Assembly (NCBI RefSeq): GCF_005280275.1
Contig: NZ_CP040021.1
Location: 2,195,001 to 2,259,000 of the forward strand
Length of the DNA: 64,000 nt
Source of the DNA: Salinivibrio kushneri
GTDB taxonomy: Bacteria > Pseudomonadota > Gammaproteobacteria > Enterobacterales > Vibrionaceae
Direction of reading: 5' to 3'
Of the stretch, positions 25,269 through 34,336 are shown piece by piece (the first letter of the stretch is position 1; each line of letters begins with the position of its first letter). The notes under the pieces are model-generated. The model saw nothing but the letters and a program-made list of their open reading frames with translations. It did no database searches and was not told where the DNA came from. The translations under genes and the position numbers were made by a program.

Positions 25269-25913
25269 TTAGGCTTTTTCGTCAACGTTACCTTGCGGCG
25301 CTTTGGATACCATCACCATGGCTGGGCGCACAACACGGCCGTTTAGTTCATAGCCTTTTTGCATCACCATCATCACGGTGTTTGGCTCGTGCTCGGCGCT
25401 TTCTTGAATGGTCATCGCCTGATGCAATTCTGGGTCAAACGGCTGACCTTGAGGATCGATCGCTTTCAACCCAAACTTATCAATAGTGTCCATCATGGTT
25501 TTCAGCGTCAGCTCTACCCCTTCCACCATTGGTTTGATTGATTCGTCTTCCTTGTCGGCCATTTCAACCGCGCGTTCAAGGTTATCAATCACAGGTAAAA
25601 GCTCACCGGCAAATTTCTCTAGGGCGAATTTGCGCGCTTTATCCACTTCTTGCTCGGTACGACGACGCATGTTATCGACGTCCGCACGGGCACGCAGCAC
25701 ACCGTCTTGCTGCTCTTGCACCTTGGCTTCGCTTGCCTCGAGTGCCGCCTCAAGTTCGGTAATACGTGCAATCATGGCTGCGGTTTCCTCATCCTCAATG
25801 TCTGCACCACCACTTGCCTGTTGCTCAGCGGCCTGCTCTGTACCTTTGGCTTCAGCAGCTTGCGCATCTTTCATCGCTTCCTGCTCTTGCTTCACTTTCT
25901 GTTCTTCGCTCAT
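25269..25913 (-). CDS. grpE: Nucleotide exchange factor GrpE
   Basis: 214 residues from [16 protein letters not shown]. This start is chosen because GGAG precedes it; the frame stays open 17 codons further upstream without family similarity. A charged, Gln/Ala-rich N-terminus is followed by the long coiled coil ([19 protein letters not shown]) and the C-terminal beta domain ending in [12 protein letters not shown]. GrpE releases ADP from DnaK. It precedes dnaK by about 190 bp on the same strand and has its own heat-shock promoter. Confidence 0.95.
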   Translation of the reverse strand: MSEEQKVKQEQEAMKDAQAAEAKGTEQAAEQQASGGADIEDEETAAMIARITELEAALEASEAKVQEQQDGVLRARADVDNMRRRTEQEVDKARKFALEKFAGELLPVIDNLERAVEMADKEDESIKPMVEGVELTLKTMMDTIDKFGLKAIDPQGQPFDPELHQAMTIQESAEHEPNTVMMVMQKGYELNGRVVRPAMVMVSKAPQGNVDEKA

Positions 25914-25980
25914 GATCACTCCGACACAAATGGCATTGCCCAGCACGCCACTGGGACTATTCAACTTGATTGACGAAAGT

Positions 25981-26009
25981 ATTATGGGGATGAATCTTTA
26001 TGATTCAAC
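25981..26009 (-). promoter_or_regulatory. Sigma-32-like promoter of grpE
   Basis: The minus strand has -35 GTTGAA (26004-26009), a 14-bp spacer and -10 CCCCATAAT (25981-25989), the closest of the three to the heat-shock consensus. It lies about 70 bp before the grpE start. Confidence 0.7.
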
Positions 26010-26086
26010 CGCTCGCATAACGCAAATCACGACAATCGCTTTTTTACCGCGTTATACTGGGCACAAATAACGATGAGATCCTGATT

Positions 26087-26968
26087 ATGTCGACAGCATT
26101 CCAGCGCATTGCCCTGATTGGCAAACCTCGTAACCCGGAAGCGGTTAACACACACATAGGCCTCTATCACTGGCTAACTGAACGCGGTTATGAGGTGTGC
26201 ATTGACACACGCTTGAGCACCAATCTTGGTTTGCCCGATGCCCATTACTTGGATCTCGTGACGATAGGCCAACACGCCGACTTAGCCATTGTGATCGGTG
26301 GGGACGGCAATATGCTCGGCGCCGCACGTGTACTGTCTCGCTGCGATATCAAGGTGATCGGAGTGAACCGCGGTAACCTCGGCTTTCTCACCGATTTGGA
26401 TCCCGAAGCCTTTGAACATGCGCTGGAAGCGGTATTAAGCGGTGAGTACTTGGAAGAAGACCGTTTTTTACTTGAAACCGAAATTCATCGTCACGATCAG
26501 GTAAAAAGCCACAACGCCTCATTGAATGAAGCGGTACTTCACCCCGGGCAAGTCGCGCACATGATTGAATTTGAAGTGTACATTAACGAGCAGTTTGCCT
26601 TCTCACAGCGATCGGATGGGATCATTATTTCAACGCCCACAGGCTCAACCGCATACAGCTTATCCGGCGGTGGTCCTATTTTATCTCCCAGCCTCGACGC
26701 GATTTCGCTCGTGCCTATGTTCCCGCATACATTGTCGAGCCGTCCATTGGTTGTTGATGGCAACCGCCGTATTAAATTACTGGTTTCGCCTGACAACCGC
26801 GGGACACTGGAAGTGAGCTGTGATGGCCAAGTTTCCTTGCCGGTAAACCCTGGGGACGAAGTGCACATTTACAAAAGTCCCGCCACGCTCAAACTCATTC
26901 ATCCTCAAGATTATAATTATTACAACACGTTACGAAAAAAACTGGGTTGGTCTTCTAAGTTGTTTTAA
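26087..26968 (+). CDS. nadK: NAD kinase
   Basis: 293 residues with the NAD kinase motifs [25 protein letters not shown] and the [16 protein letters not shown] loop, ending in a basic tail ([16 protein letters not shown]). It phosphorylates NAD to NADP using ATP. It is divergent from grpE and next to recN, an order shared by many gammaproteobacteria. Confidence 0.97.
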   Translation: MSTAFQRIALIGKPRNPEAVNTHIGLYHWLTERGYEVCIDTRLSTNLGLPDAHYLDLVTIGQHADLAIVIGGDGNMLGAARVLSRCDIKVIGVNRGNLGFLTDLDPEAFEHALEAVLSGEYLEEDRFLLETEIHRHDQVKSHNASLNEAVLHPGQVAHMIEFEVYINEQFAFSQRSDGIIISTPTGSTAYSLSGGGPILSPSLDAISLVPMFPHTLSSRPLVVDGNRRIKLLVSPDNRGTLEVSCDGQVSLPVNPGDEVHIYKSPATLKLIHPQDYNYYNTLRKKLGWSSKLF

Positions 26969-27002
26969 GCCAGCTGTTTCTTATCTTTTACATGTATCCG
27001 AT

Positions 27003-27027
27003 AAAAAGCAGGGCTTCCTGCTTTTTT
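27003..27027 (+). terminator. Terminator after nadK
   Basis: AAAAAGCAGG pairs with CCTGCTTTTT around GCTT, ending in a T-run, about 35 bp after the nadK stop. Confidence 0.8.
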
Positions 27028-27082
27028 AATGCGCAATTTTTGTGCTGTTCATCGCATTCACAACAATTCTTGCCAAACAGTA

Positions 27083-27124
27083 TTCACTGGATCAAAAAAC
27101 AGTATATACTGTATCTATACACAG
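27083..27124 (+). promoter_or_regulatory. recN promoter with two LexA boxes
   Basis: CTGTATCTATACACAG (27109-27124) is a perfect CTGT-N8-ACAG LexA box. CTGGATCAAAAAACAG (27087-27102) is a second one with one mismatch. A promoter TTCACT - 16 bp - TATACT (27083-27110) overlaps both, so LexA should block it directly. The recN start follows at 27151. Confidence 0.85.
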
Positions 27125-27150
27125 TTGTTGATAGATACAGGTGTCTCTCT

Positions 27151-28818
27151 ATGTTAGCCGATATAACCATTCAAAACTTTGCCATCGTTAAATCCTTGGA
27201 GTTGGAGTTTAGTAAAGGCATGACGGCGATCACCGGTGAAACCGGGGCGGGTAAATCTATTTCTATCGATGCGCTAGGGTTGTGCCTTGGTGATCGTGCC
27301 GATGCCAACATGGTGCGCCCGGGGGAGAAACGCGCAGAAATTTCTGCCAGCTTCACCCTTGAGCAAAACAGCGCCGCACGTCGCTGGCTGCAAGATAACG
27401 AACTGGAAGACGGTGATGATTGCATTTTAAGACGAGTGATCACCAAAGAAGGCCGCTCACGCGCCTATATCAACGGTAACCCCGTACCTGCCTCACAGCA
27501 AAAAGCGCTGGGGCAGCTATTGATAAATATCCATGGTCAACACGCGCACCAACAACTGTTACGCCCTGAACACCAAATTACGTTATTAGACCAATACGCT
27601 GGCCACCAAAGCTTGCTGGACAAAATGGCGACACGCTATCAGCGTTGGCGCCGTACTAAAAATGAGCTAAAAGCACTGATCAAGAAAAAAGACGACATCG
27701 ACGCTCAGCAACAACTTTTGGAATATCAAGTCGGTGAGCTCAATGAACTCGCATTGGGTGAAGAGGAATACCAACAAATCGAAGAAGAACACAAACGCTT
27801 GTCAAACAGTGGCGATATCGCCATGACCAGTCAGGCGGTGGTGGATTTACTCAGTGATGGCGAAGAGACCAACACATTGAGCTTACTGACGGCGGCCCAG
27901 CAGCGCTTAAGTGAGCTGGCTGCACTAGATAGTCACTTCTCACCGCTCGCTGAAATGCTCGAAGAGGCGCGGATCCAAACCCAAGAGACGAGCCAAGAAG
28001 TGAGTAGCTATCTTGACCAACTCGATATGGATCCTCAACGCCTCCAGTATCTAGATCAGCGCATGAGCACTATCATGAGTTTGGCGCGTAAACATCAGGT
28101 TCAACCCGATGCATTATATGAGACGCATCAACAATTGATTCAAGAGTTGGAGAAACTGGGACATAACGATGAGGCGATTGAGCAGTTGCAAGCAGATGTG
28201 GACAGGCAGTTTGCAGATTGCCTCGACACCGCTGAGAAATTAAGCAAGAGCCGTCGTCGCTATGCCAAAGAGTTGAACAAACTGATCACGCAAAGCATGC
28301 ACCAGCTGAGCATGGAACATGGTAGCTTCGAGATCCAAGTCGAAAATAAAGCGAAGACCCACCTCAGCCCACTAGGCGGAGATGCGGTGGCATTTCTTGT
28401 GTCGACGAACCCAGGTCAGCCTTTACAACCACTGGCGAAGGTTGCATCCGGCGGCGAGCTGTCTCGGATCTCGCTGGCCATTCAAGTCATCACCGCCCAA
28501 AAAGTAGAAACCCCTAGCCTGATCTTTGATGAAGTCGATGTGGGGATCAGTGGGCCAACCGCTGCGATTGTGGGCAAACTTTTACGTCAACTTGGCGATT
28601 CCACCCAAGTGATGTGTGTGACCCATCTGCCACAAGTCGCAGGCTGTGGTCATCAGCAGATGTTTGTAGCTAAAGATACTGACAAAGGCAGCACTACGAC
28701 CCGTATGTATCCGCTCGACTACAAGGCAAGAATTAGTGAGCTTGCGCGATTGCTGGGTGGCAGTGAGATCACTGATCGCACCCTCGCAAACGCGGAAGAT
28801 CTTCTAGTAGCCGCTTGA
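27151..28818 (+). CDS. recN: DNA repair protein RecN
   Basis: 555 residues from the ATG at 27151 ([20 protein letters not shown]). The frame continues upstream, but that part covers the promoter and LexA boxes. It is an SMC-like ATPase with Walker A GETGAGKS, a central coiled coil, the Q-loop region [13 protein letters not shown], signature ASGGELSRI and Walker [11 protein letters not shown]. RecN binds DNA ends and supports double-strand break repair with RecA. It is under strong SOS control here. Confidence 0.96.
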   Translation: MLADITIQNFAIVKSLELEFSKGMTAITGETGAGKSISIDALGLCLGDRADANMVRPGEKRAEISASFTLEQNSAARRWLQDNELEDGDDCILRRVITKEGRSRAYINGNPVPASQQKALGQLLINIHGQHAHQQLLRPEHQITLLDQYAGHQSLLDKMATRYQRWRRTKNELKALIKKKDDIDAQQQLLEYQVGELNELALGEEEYQQIEEEHKRLSNSGDIAMTSQAVVDLLSDGEETNTLSLLTAAQQRLSELAALDSHFSPLAEMLEEARIQTQETSQEVSSYLDQLDMDPQRLQYLDQRMSTIMSLARKHQVQPDALYETHQQLIQELEKLGHNDEAIEQLQADVDRQFADCLDTAEKLSKSRRRYAKELNKLITQSMHQLSMEHGSFEIQVENKAKTHLSPLGGDAVAFLVSTNPGQPLQPLAKVASGGELSRISLAIQVITAQKVETPSLIFDEVDVGISGPTAAIVGKLLRQLGDSTQVMCVTHLPQVAGCGHQQMFVAKDTDKGSTTTRMYPLDYKARISELARLLGGSEITDRTLANAEDLLVAA

Positions 28819-28857
28819 TTCTGCCAAGTCAAAACAGCGCTGAATGTGGCATTCAGA

Positions 28858-28890
28858 CCGAGAAAAGTGCACTAGCTTTGCTTTTCTCGG
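28858..28890 (+). terminator. Terminator after recN
   Basis: CCGAGAAAAG pairs with CTTTTCTCGG across a 13-base loop, followed by TTATTT. Confidence 0.65.
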
Positions 28891-28957
28891 TTATTTCCTT
28901 ACACACGTCGAACTTTTTCACGCTATCATCGTCGAAACGCTAGTCGTCAGCAGGTTT

Positions 28958-28986
28958 TTTACATATATTCCCTGCTTCATTATACT
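28958..28986 (+). promoter_or_regulatory. Sigma-70 promoter of bamE
   Basis: TTTACA (28958-28963), a 17-bp spacer and TATACT (28981-28986) lie 65 bp before the bamE start. Confidence 0.65.
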
Positions 28987-29051
28987 CGGGACGCATCCGT
29001 CGCAGACTACACATGGTCACCGACAGACATGATTTGCCATCAAACAAGACA

Positions 29052-29423
29052 GTGAAGATATTAACTATGGGTTGGACTAAAGCCGCCGTTGCCTCTCTGA
29101 TGGCGATTGCCATGATGGGCTGCTCTTATGCCGAAAAGCTGGTTTATCGCGTGGATATAAACCAAGGTAATTACATTGAAGAAAAGGCCGTCGACGCCTT
29201 GAAATTTGGCATGACCAAAGAGCAGGTTAAGTTCCTTCTCGGCCCCCCAATGTTGGTGGAATCAGGTTATCCTAACACTTGGTATTTTGTGCAATGGCAA
29301 CAACCTGGCCATGAGGCGCCAACACAAAAAGATCTGGTGCTTTCATTCGATGACAATAATCAACTCGTGAACATGGACGGTGATTTCGAGCCAGGTGAGC
29401 AATTTTTCGAAGCTGTTCAGTAA
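29052..29423 (+). CDS. bamE: Outer membrane assembly lipoprotein BamE (SmpA)
   Basis: A small lipoprotein of 123 residues from GTG 29052 (MKILTMGWTKAA...) or 118 from ATG 29067. Neither start has a strong Shine-Dalgarno. A signal peptide ends in the lipobox MMGC with the lipidated Cys. The mature part has the BamE fold (YRVDINQGNYIEEKAVDALK, GMTKEQVKFLLGPP, TWYFVQW). BamE stabilises the BamABCDE machine that inserts beta-barrels into the outer membrane. Convergent with ratB. Confidence 0.92.
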   Translation: MKILTMGWTKAAVASLMAIAMMGCSYAEKLVYRVDINQGNYIEEKAVDALKFGMTKEQVKFLLGPPMLVESGYPNTWYFVQWQQPGHEAPTQKDLVLSFDDNNQLVNMDGDFEPGEQFFEAVQ

Positions 29424-29471
29424 CGACGACGCATCCGGCTCTCTGATGCCGTCATCTATTCTCCATGAAGT

Positions 29472-29498
29472 AAAGGCGCCGCTCGGCGCCTTTCTTTT
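29472..29498. terminator. Bidirectional terminator between bamE and ratB
   Basis: AAAGGCGCC and GGCGCCTTT pair around GCTC, with T-rich sequence on the bamE side and A-rich sequence on the other. It serves the two convergent units. Confidence 0.8.
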
Positions 29499-29505
29499 TG
29501 GCTAG

Positions 29506-29856
29506 TCATGAGCGTTTGCGCTGGGTATCTACACGCCCACCAGTAACAGGATCCGCTTTTCCCTCTTGCTTCGCGCGCTCGGCGCGGCGACGGCGGATCT
29601 CTTTCGGGTCGGCCTGCAGCGGGCGGTAAATCTCAATACGATCCCCGTCGCGCACTTGCGCGTCGAGTTTCACCGGTCGGCTAAATACCCCAACCTTGTT
29701 GGCCTCAAGATCAATCTCCGGATAGGCGCTTAAGACACCTGATTGACGAATAATGTCTTCCACCGTCGAGTCTGGCTTCACCACGCAGTTGAAGATGCGC
29801 TGCTCATTAGGCAACGGGTAAACCACTTCAACATGCAGCAATGTCTCTTCACTCAT
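29506..29856 (-). CDS. ratB: RatB/RnfH-family ubiquitin-like protein
   Basis: 116 residues with a beta-grasp fold ([38 protein letters not shown]) and a basic C-terminal tail. It is the partner of RatA in the conserved ratA-ratB pair next to smpB. The biochemical role is not firmly established. Its start overlaps the ratA stop by 8 bp, so they are coupled. Confidence 0.9.
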   Translation of the reverse strand: MSEETLLHVEVVYPLPNEQRIFNCVVKPDSTVEDIIRQSGVLSAYPEIDLEANKVGVFSRPVKLDAQVRDGDRIEIYRPLQADPKEIRRRRAERAKQEGKADPVTGGRVDTQRKRS

Positions 29857-30280
29857 AAATCTCTTTCGCTCGCTCTGTAAACGCCTTCACCATACTACTG
29901 GTTAACTCGCTGAAGATACGGCCAAAGGCCGCTTCGACCAAGCGGTTCGTGAACTCAAACTCGAGGTCGAGTTCTATCTTGCATGCGTCACTTGATAACG
30001 GCGTAAATTTCCAGCCACCACTTAAGCGTTTAAATGGCCCGTCCACCAGTGTCATATCAATACGGCTGCTATCCACCAAATAATTTTTGGTGGTAAATGT
30101 TTTCTTAATCCCTGCTTTCGCCACATCTAAAGACGCGACCATGGTGGTGTCTGTATGTTCAATAAGGCGGGTGCTCACACACCCGGGCAAGAAAGCAGGA
30201 TAGGACTCAACATCGTTCACCAAGGCAAACATTTGCTCAGCACTGTACGGCACTAAAGCCGAGCGGATGATTTGCGGCAT
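29849..30280 (-). CDS. ratA: RatA, START-domain ribosome association toxin / coenzyme Q-binding-like protein
   Basis: 143 residues from [20 protein letters not shown]. The start at 30280 is set by AAGGAG six bases upstream; the frame is open to 30352 without similarity. It has a START/Coq10-like fold ([30 protein letters not shown]). E. coli RatA has been reported to bind 50S subunits and block 70S formation; relatives bind ubiquinone. Divergent from smpB, as is usual in gammaproteobacteria. Confidence 0.92.
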   Translation of the reverse strand: MPQIIRSALVPYSAEQMFALVNDVESYPAFLPGCVSTRLIEHTDTTMVASLDVAKAGIKKTFTTKNYLVDSSRIDMTLVDGPFKRLSGGWKFTPLSSDACKIELDLEFEFTNRLVEAAFGRIFSELTSSMVKAFTERAKEIYE

Positions 30281-30397
30281 AGGGACTCCTTGCAAGTTAA
30301 CCGCGAAATAATACCATCGAGACTGATTGAGACCAATGCTCACAACCCACATCGCGGATAAAGTCAGACTCTTTCTCCCACTGAGTGCGATAATCCT

Positions 30398-30426
30398 TTC
30401 ATTCTTCGATATATCCCCTTTATAAT
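30398..30426 (+). promoter_or_regulatory. smpB promoter
   Basis: A perfect -10 TATAAT at 30421-30426 sits only 9 bp before the smpB ATG; the -35 (TTCATT, 30398-30403) is weak. Transcription would begin at or just before the start codon. Confidence 0.55.
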
Positions 30427-30435
30427 GCGGCCACT

Positions 30436-30921
30436 ATGGCTAAGAAAAACGCAAAGAACAAAGCAAGTAGTAACACCATTGCGCTGAATAAAAAGGCACG
30501 CTTTGAGTACTTCATTGAAGATGACTTTGAGGCGGGGCTAGAGCTGCAAGGCTGGGAGGTGAAAGCACTCCGAGCAGGTAAGGCCAATATCAGTGAAAGC
30601 TATGTGTTGCTAAAAGACGGGGAAGCCTTTTTGTTCGGGGCAACCATTACCCCGCTTAATGTCGCCTCCACGCACGTGGTGGCCGATCCGCAGCGCACCC
30701 GTAAGCTATTGCTTAAACGGCGTGAGCTTGATACCTTGCTCGGCAAGGTAAATCGAGACGGTTTCACGGTGGTGGCACTGTCTTTATACTGGAAAAAATC
30801 TTTTGCTAAACTCAAAATAGGCTTAGCGAAAGGTAAAAAATTACACGATAAGCGCGATACAGCGAAAGACAGAGACTGGCAGCGACAAAAGTCCAGGATC
30901 ATGAAAAACGCAGCGCGTTAA
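30436..30921 (+). CDS. smpB: SsrA-binding protein SmpB
   Basis: 161 residues matching Smp[35 protein letters not shown], the conserved [14 protein letters not shown]-type region, and the basic C-terminal tail ([21 protein letters not shown]) that inserts into the ribosomal A site. It delivers tmRNA to stalled ribosomes and is followed directly by ssrA. There is no Shine-Dalgarno, and the promoter -10 lies 9 bp upstream, so the mRNA may be leaderless. Confidence 0.97.
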   Translation: MAKKNAKNKASSNTIALNKKARFEYFIEDDFEAGLELQGWEVKALRAGKANISESYVLLKDGEAFLFGATITPLNVASTHVVADPQRTRKLLLKRRELDTLLGKVNRDGFTVVALSLYWKKSFAKLKIGLAKGKKLHDKRDTAKDRDWQRQKSRIMKNAAR

Positions 30922-30924
30922 TCG

Positions 30925-30952
30925 TTGACGCGGTAGATCAATGTGTTAGACT
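30925..30952 (+). promoter_or_regulatory. ssrA promoter
   Basis: TTGACG (30925-30930), 16 bp, TAGACT (30947-30952), placed directly behind the smpB stop. The RNA would start about ten bases before the mature tmRNA 5' end. Confidence 0.7.
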
Positions 30953-30968
30953 CTGCCGCTCACACTCT

Positions 30969-31335
30969 GGGGCTGATTCAGGATTCGACAGGATTGAGAA
31001 GGCCCGTGGAGCATGCCGAGGGGCGGTTGGCCTCGTAAAAAGCCGCAAACAAATAGTCGCAAACGACGAAAACTACGCACTAGCAGCTTAATAACCTGTT
31101 GAGTGCCTATCCTCCCTAGCCTCCGCCTGTAGGACGGGGATTCAGGATAGTCAAAACCAAACAGGATCGCGTGGATGCTTTGACCCAAGAGCTGAAGCGT
31201 TAAAACTAATTTGGGTATGTCTTTGTGTGGCGTGTTTGTCCGCAGCACACTGACGAGATAAAAGACAAACTAAGCATGTAGCGCCATTGGTTAGACTGAT
31301 TCTGGACGCGGGTTCAACTCCCGCCAGCTCCACCA
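30969..31335 (+). ncRNA. ssrA: tmRNA (ssrA), tag ANDENYALAA
   Basis: About 367 nt from GGGGCTGATTCAGGATTCG to CCGCCAGCTCCACCA; these ends pair as the tRNA-like acceptor, with GGTTCAACTCC as the T arm. The tag frame starts with the resume codon GCA at 31059 and reads ANDENYALAA, stop TAA at 31089-31091, identical to the E. coli tag. It rescues stalled ribosomes with SmpB. The last 18 bp are duplicated at 37964-37981 as the attachment site of the downstream element. Confidence 0.97.
31318..31335 (+). repeat. attL core (ssrA 3' end)
   Basis: CTCCCGCCAGCTCCACCA, the 3' terminal 18 bp of tmRNA, is repeated exactly at 37964-37981. Confidence 0.85.
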
Positions 31336-31395
31336 CTTTCCTTTAAGTTGTTGTTTTTATTAAAAGTTCTTTTGTTTCAAGCAGTTAAAAAGCAT

Positions 31396-33048
31396 ATGTG
31401 TGATACGCAGCTGAGCTACACGGGCGACGATTTGCACATATACAAACGTAAAAACAGCAGCGTTTACTATTTCCAAAAGCGAGTTCCTAGCCACCTAGTC
31501 GAGCACTATGGCAAGCGCCTTATTCGCTTCTCTTTGAAGACCTCGAACAAGACACAAGCCAAACAACTAGCCACCATCGAGGCTGGTCGTCTGATGAAAG
31601 AGTTCGCGGAGCTCAGTGGCTATTCTGTACCAGAGAAGAGAGTTGAGCTGGTCGACCTTCAAAACATTGCCATTGAAGCCGCCAATACGTGGGTAAAAGA
31701 CAAGCAGGACAACATGCTAACTGGCTCTGTCGATGTTGAGGGTATACGGAACGGGTTAGAAGCAAGCTTAGACGCCATTCAAGAACATGCAGCAGGAATG
31801 CTACACGACAGCCTAAAACTAGCTGATGCACCTCGCGTACAACGTGTTTTTGAGGGAGCCATCCCTGACCGAACCACCAGCCAGTACAACGCGCTCACAG
31901 AGCCACAGAAAGCGCGTGTATTCATCGAGTTCGCCCAGCACCTACAAGCCCAGACACAGACTCTCCTAGACTCGATTAGCGGCTTCTCGAGCGACATTAA
32001 GACCATCACCAAACCAATTCCTAAGATAGAAAAAGCTCCAACACTTGAATACGTCGCTAGTGAGTTCCTAGAGAACAAGCAAACAGAAATGGCAGCAACT
32101 GGTAAGCCAATGAGTGATAAGCTCAAGCAGCGCTATCAAGTATCTACTGAGTTCCTTCTTGGTCTTATGGGGGCAGACTATCCTGTCAAAGAGGTCTCGA
32201 CAGCAGACATAAGAAAGCTGAGGGATGTACTGATAGACACGCCAAGTAATTCAGCGAAGTTAAAGGAGACCAAGAATCTCACGACTCCTGAGCTTATTGC
32301 TGTGGTGAGTAGTGGGCAATTGAAGCACCTTCCCCCTCTTTCTATCACGAGCATCAATCAGCGCTTAGAAGCGATTTCTGCAATGTTTAAGTTCGCTATG
32401 CAAGAACGATATATCACATTCAACCCTGCAGAGAGCGTGAGGCTCAAGAAAAGAGTCGCAGACAAGGACGCACGGAGACCATACTCACCAGAGATGCTCG
32501 ACAGGTTACTTCAGTTGACCAAAGGCACAGAGCACTACTGGATTGTACGAATAGCACTTTGTTGTGGTCTGCGTATGAATGAAATCGTCCAGTTGAGACC
32601 TTCAGACATCAGGCAACACGAGGGCATTTGGTATATCTCTGTAAACGAAGAGGACGGCAAGGCGTTAAAGACTAGCTCTTCGGCCAGATCTGTGCCTCTG
32701 CCTGACGCACTGTTAAACCTTGGTTTCATCGAGTTCGTACAGTCACTGAATACAGAGACGCTATTCGATATTCCTCTTCCAAAACAGGGCGGGTATCGCT
32801 CAGACATATACAGTAAGCGCTATGCCTATTTCTGTCGTAAGCATGAACTAAAAGCAGACCGTGTAACTTTCCATAGCTTGAGACACAACTTCAAAGACCT
32901 AGCGTTGAATGCTGGAGTGCCTGAAGTTGCTTATAAGCAGCTTGGTGGATGGTCAGAAAGCTCTGTCAGTGGTAATTACGGCTCAGGCCTGACGATAGCT
33001 AGTCTCAGGAAGCATATAGAGACGATTCATTTCCCACTCAATGATTGA
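31396..33048 (+). CDS. int: Tyrosine recombinase (integrase) of the ssrA element
   Basis: About 550 residues from the ATG at 31396 (MCDTQLSYTGDDLHIYKRKN); the frame is open upstream to 31348 and the Shine-Dalgarno is weak. The N-terminal arm-type domain (YYFQKRVPSHL) is of the kind seen in DUF6538-type integrases. A long helical region and a SAM-like core-binding domain follow, then the catalytic domain with Arg in LCCGLRMNEIVQL, HSLRHNF (His-x-x-Arg), LGGWSESS in the place of LGH, and the Tyr nucleophile in GNYGSG. Trp replacing the third-box His is known in some tyrosine recombinases. It lies 60 bp after attL and presumably integrates at the ssrA 3' end. Confidence 0.93.
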   Translation: MCDTQLSYTGDDLHIYKRKNSSVYYFQKRVPSHLVEHYGKRLIRFSLKTSNKTQAKQLATIEAGRLMKEFAELSGYSVPEKRVELVDLQNIAIEAANTWVKDKQDNMLTGSVDVEGIRNGLEASLDAIQEHAAGMLHDSLKLADAPRVQRVFEGAIPDRTTSQYNALTEPQKARVFIEFAQHLQAQTQTLLDSISGFSSDIKTITKPIPKIEKAPTLEYVASEFLENKQTEMAATGKPMSDKLKQRYQVSTEFLLGLMGADYPVKEVSTADIRKLRDVLIDTPSNSAKLKETKNLTTPELIAVVSSGQLKHLPPLSITSINQRLEAISAMFKFAMQERYITFNPAESVRLKKRVADKDARRPYSPEMLDRLLQLTKGTEHYWIVRIALCCGLRMNEIVQLRPSDIRQHEGIWYISVNEEDGKALKTSSSARSVPLPDALLNLGFIEFVQSLNTETLFDIPLPKQGGYRSDIYSKRYAYFCRKHELKADRVTFHSLRHNFKDLALNAGVPEVAYKQLGGWSESSVSGNYGSGLTIASLRKHIETIHFPLND

Positions 33049-33823
33049 GAAACGGTAAAAGTCGACAGACCTCCCCTTCCCCCATGGCAGGTGACATTCC
33101 CTTTGGAACTATACCGCCTCCTGTGAGGGCTTATGAGTGCTCTGTGACAGCTGTTATGTGATAATTAGGTGGCTAGTTTCTGTTGTCGAAACAATAATAG
33201 AGAGGCTTTGGGGCAGCTTCAGTGTTAACTATGCTAGAAGACCAATCATAGGCATTGAAGCAGTGGGAGTGGGTCACTTGCTCCTGAGTGGAGTTATATA
33301 GACCCGTATGGTGCAGTAGTTATTTCTAATGATAAGGGTTATTGCGGCAGTGTGTCGTGAGAGCGTTACCCTCTGTGCAGCGTGAGTGGTCTTGTAGCGT
33401 TCACACAGACGACTGTAATATGAAGAGACCGCTCGTTTAATCAGTTTAATTCTTGTCATCCCTCATTCATGTTATCTGTTGCCCGTGAGTTTGGAGAGGA
33501 GCAACTTCAATCCTGCCTATGGCTATGTAGTTCACTCATTCAAATCAGACCAACGATCCAACGAGGCCAGCTAAAGCTCTCTTGGCTTCGCTCGCGTATT
33601 TTCTTAAGGCAACAGCCCATAGGCCATACTAGACCATACAGCTCAGACACACTCTATTCGACTGCTGCTCACAATGATAATTCCTTCTATCAAGTGAAAT
33701 AACAGTCAACGCAGAGTCGCTCTACTTAGCTACTTATCCATGTAAGCAAAGGTGCGATAGTGTTGTGCTGGTGGTCTATTTAGTATCTGCTACGACTAAA
33801 GCAGCAGTGGTGGTGCCACATGG
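33049..33823. other. Non-coding stretch of the island (left part)
   Basis: About 775 bp between the integrase and the repeat cluster. No convincing coding frame: short open frames lack ribosome sites and protein-like composition. No clear tRNA, terminator or promoter pair was found. It leads into the three repeats and may be part of the same non-coding unit. Confidence 0.5.
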
Positions 33824-34119
33824 GACTCTTAATGTATATCTAAGAGTTTTTCTTTGGGCTCTTCAATTAGACGTTGTAAATGGCTTGATTAGACAGAAGC
33901 CTCTGATGGGAAAGAGCCAGAGAAGAGTGGCAGCGAGGCTGACTCTTAGTGTATATCTAAAAGTTTTCCTTGGGCTCTTCAATTAGACGTTGTAAATGCC
34001 CTAGTGAGAGCGTGAAGGCTCTATGACAAAATACTATCGCTGAGACTATCAATGACTGACATCTCTTAATGTATATCTAAGAGTTTTTCCTGGGGGCTTC
34101 AATTAGACGTTGTAAATGT
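33824..34119 (+). repeat. Three 59-60-bp direct repeats with hairpins
   Basis: Copies start at 33824, 33941 and about 34061, with unrelated 57-62-bp spacers (period about 117-120 bp). Each contains CTCTTA-(9 nt)-TAAGAG, a T-rich run, a GGGCTCTTC-like segment and ends in the strictly conserved ATTAGACGTTGTAAATG. The first hairpin is perfect in copies 1 and 3. The middle TAAGAG can alternatively pair with the downstream CTCTT in copy 1. Copies 2 and 3 also share CCTAGT just after the repeat. The units are longer than CRISPR repeats and no cas gene is present. Function unknown. Confidence 0.8.
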
Positions 34120-34336
34120 CCTAGTCACGCTTACAAAGCTACTCCAATTATACCGATAACTTCCAATGCAAGGCCTAACCAAAAGGACACCTTCTTAATT
34201 GTACCCTCCTCAAAAACCCCTGCATCTCTAGAAGTTCGTGAGGAAAGATTCATGCAAGCTCAATCTCCAAGCTCAAGGCTTCTGCATTCTAAATCTTTCT
34301 AACATAAAAACCTTAAAATAAGAAAACACCGAAAAC

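Noticed and set aside
31151-31336. Coding frame antisense to ssrA
   Set aside because: Lies entirely within the structured tmRNA.
33469-33986. Small proteins of 73-77 residues in the island's non-coding stretch
   Set aside because: No Shine-Dalgarno, no recognisable composition or motif, and one of them runs through repeat copies 1 and 2.
33824-34119. CRISPR array
   Set aside because: Only three copies, repeats of 59-60 bp (too long), imperfect copies, and no cas genes nearby.
33824-34119. Type III toxin-antitoxin RNA repeats for the 421-aa gene
   Set aside because: The gene is on the opposite strand and ends towards the repeats, so they are not upstream of it; the repeats are also not contiguous.
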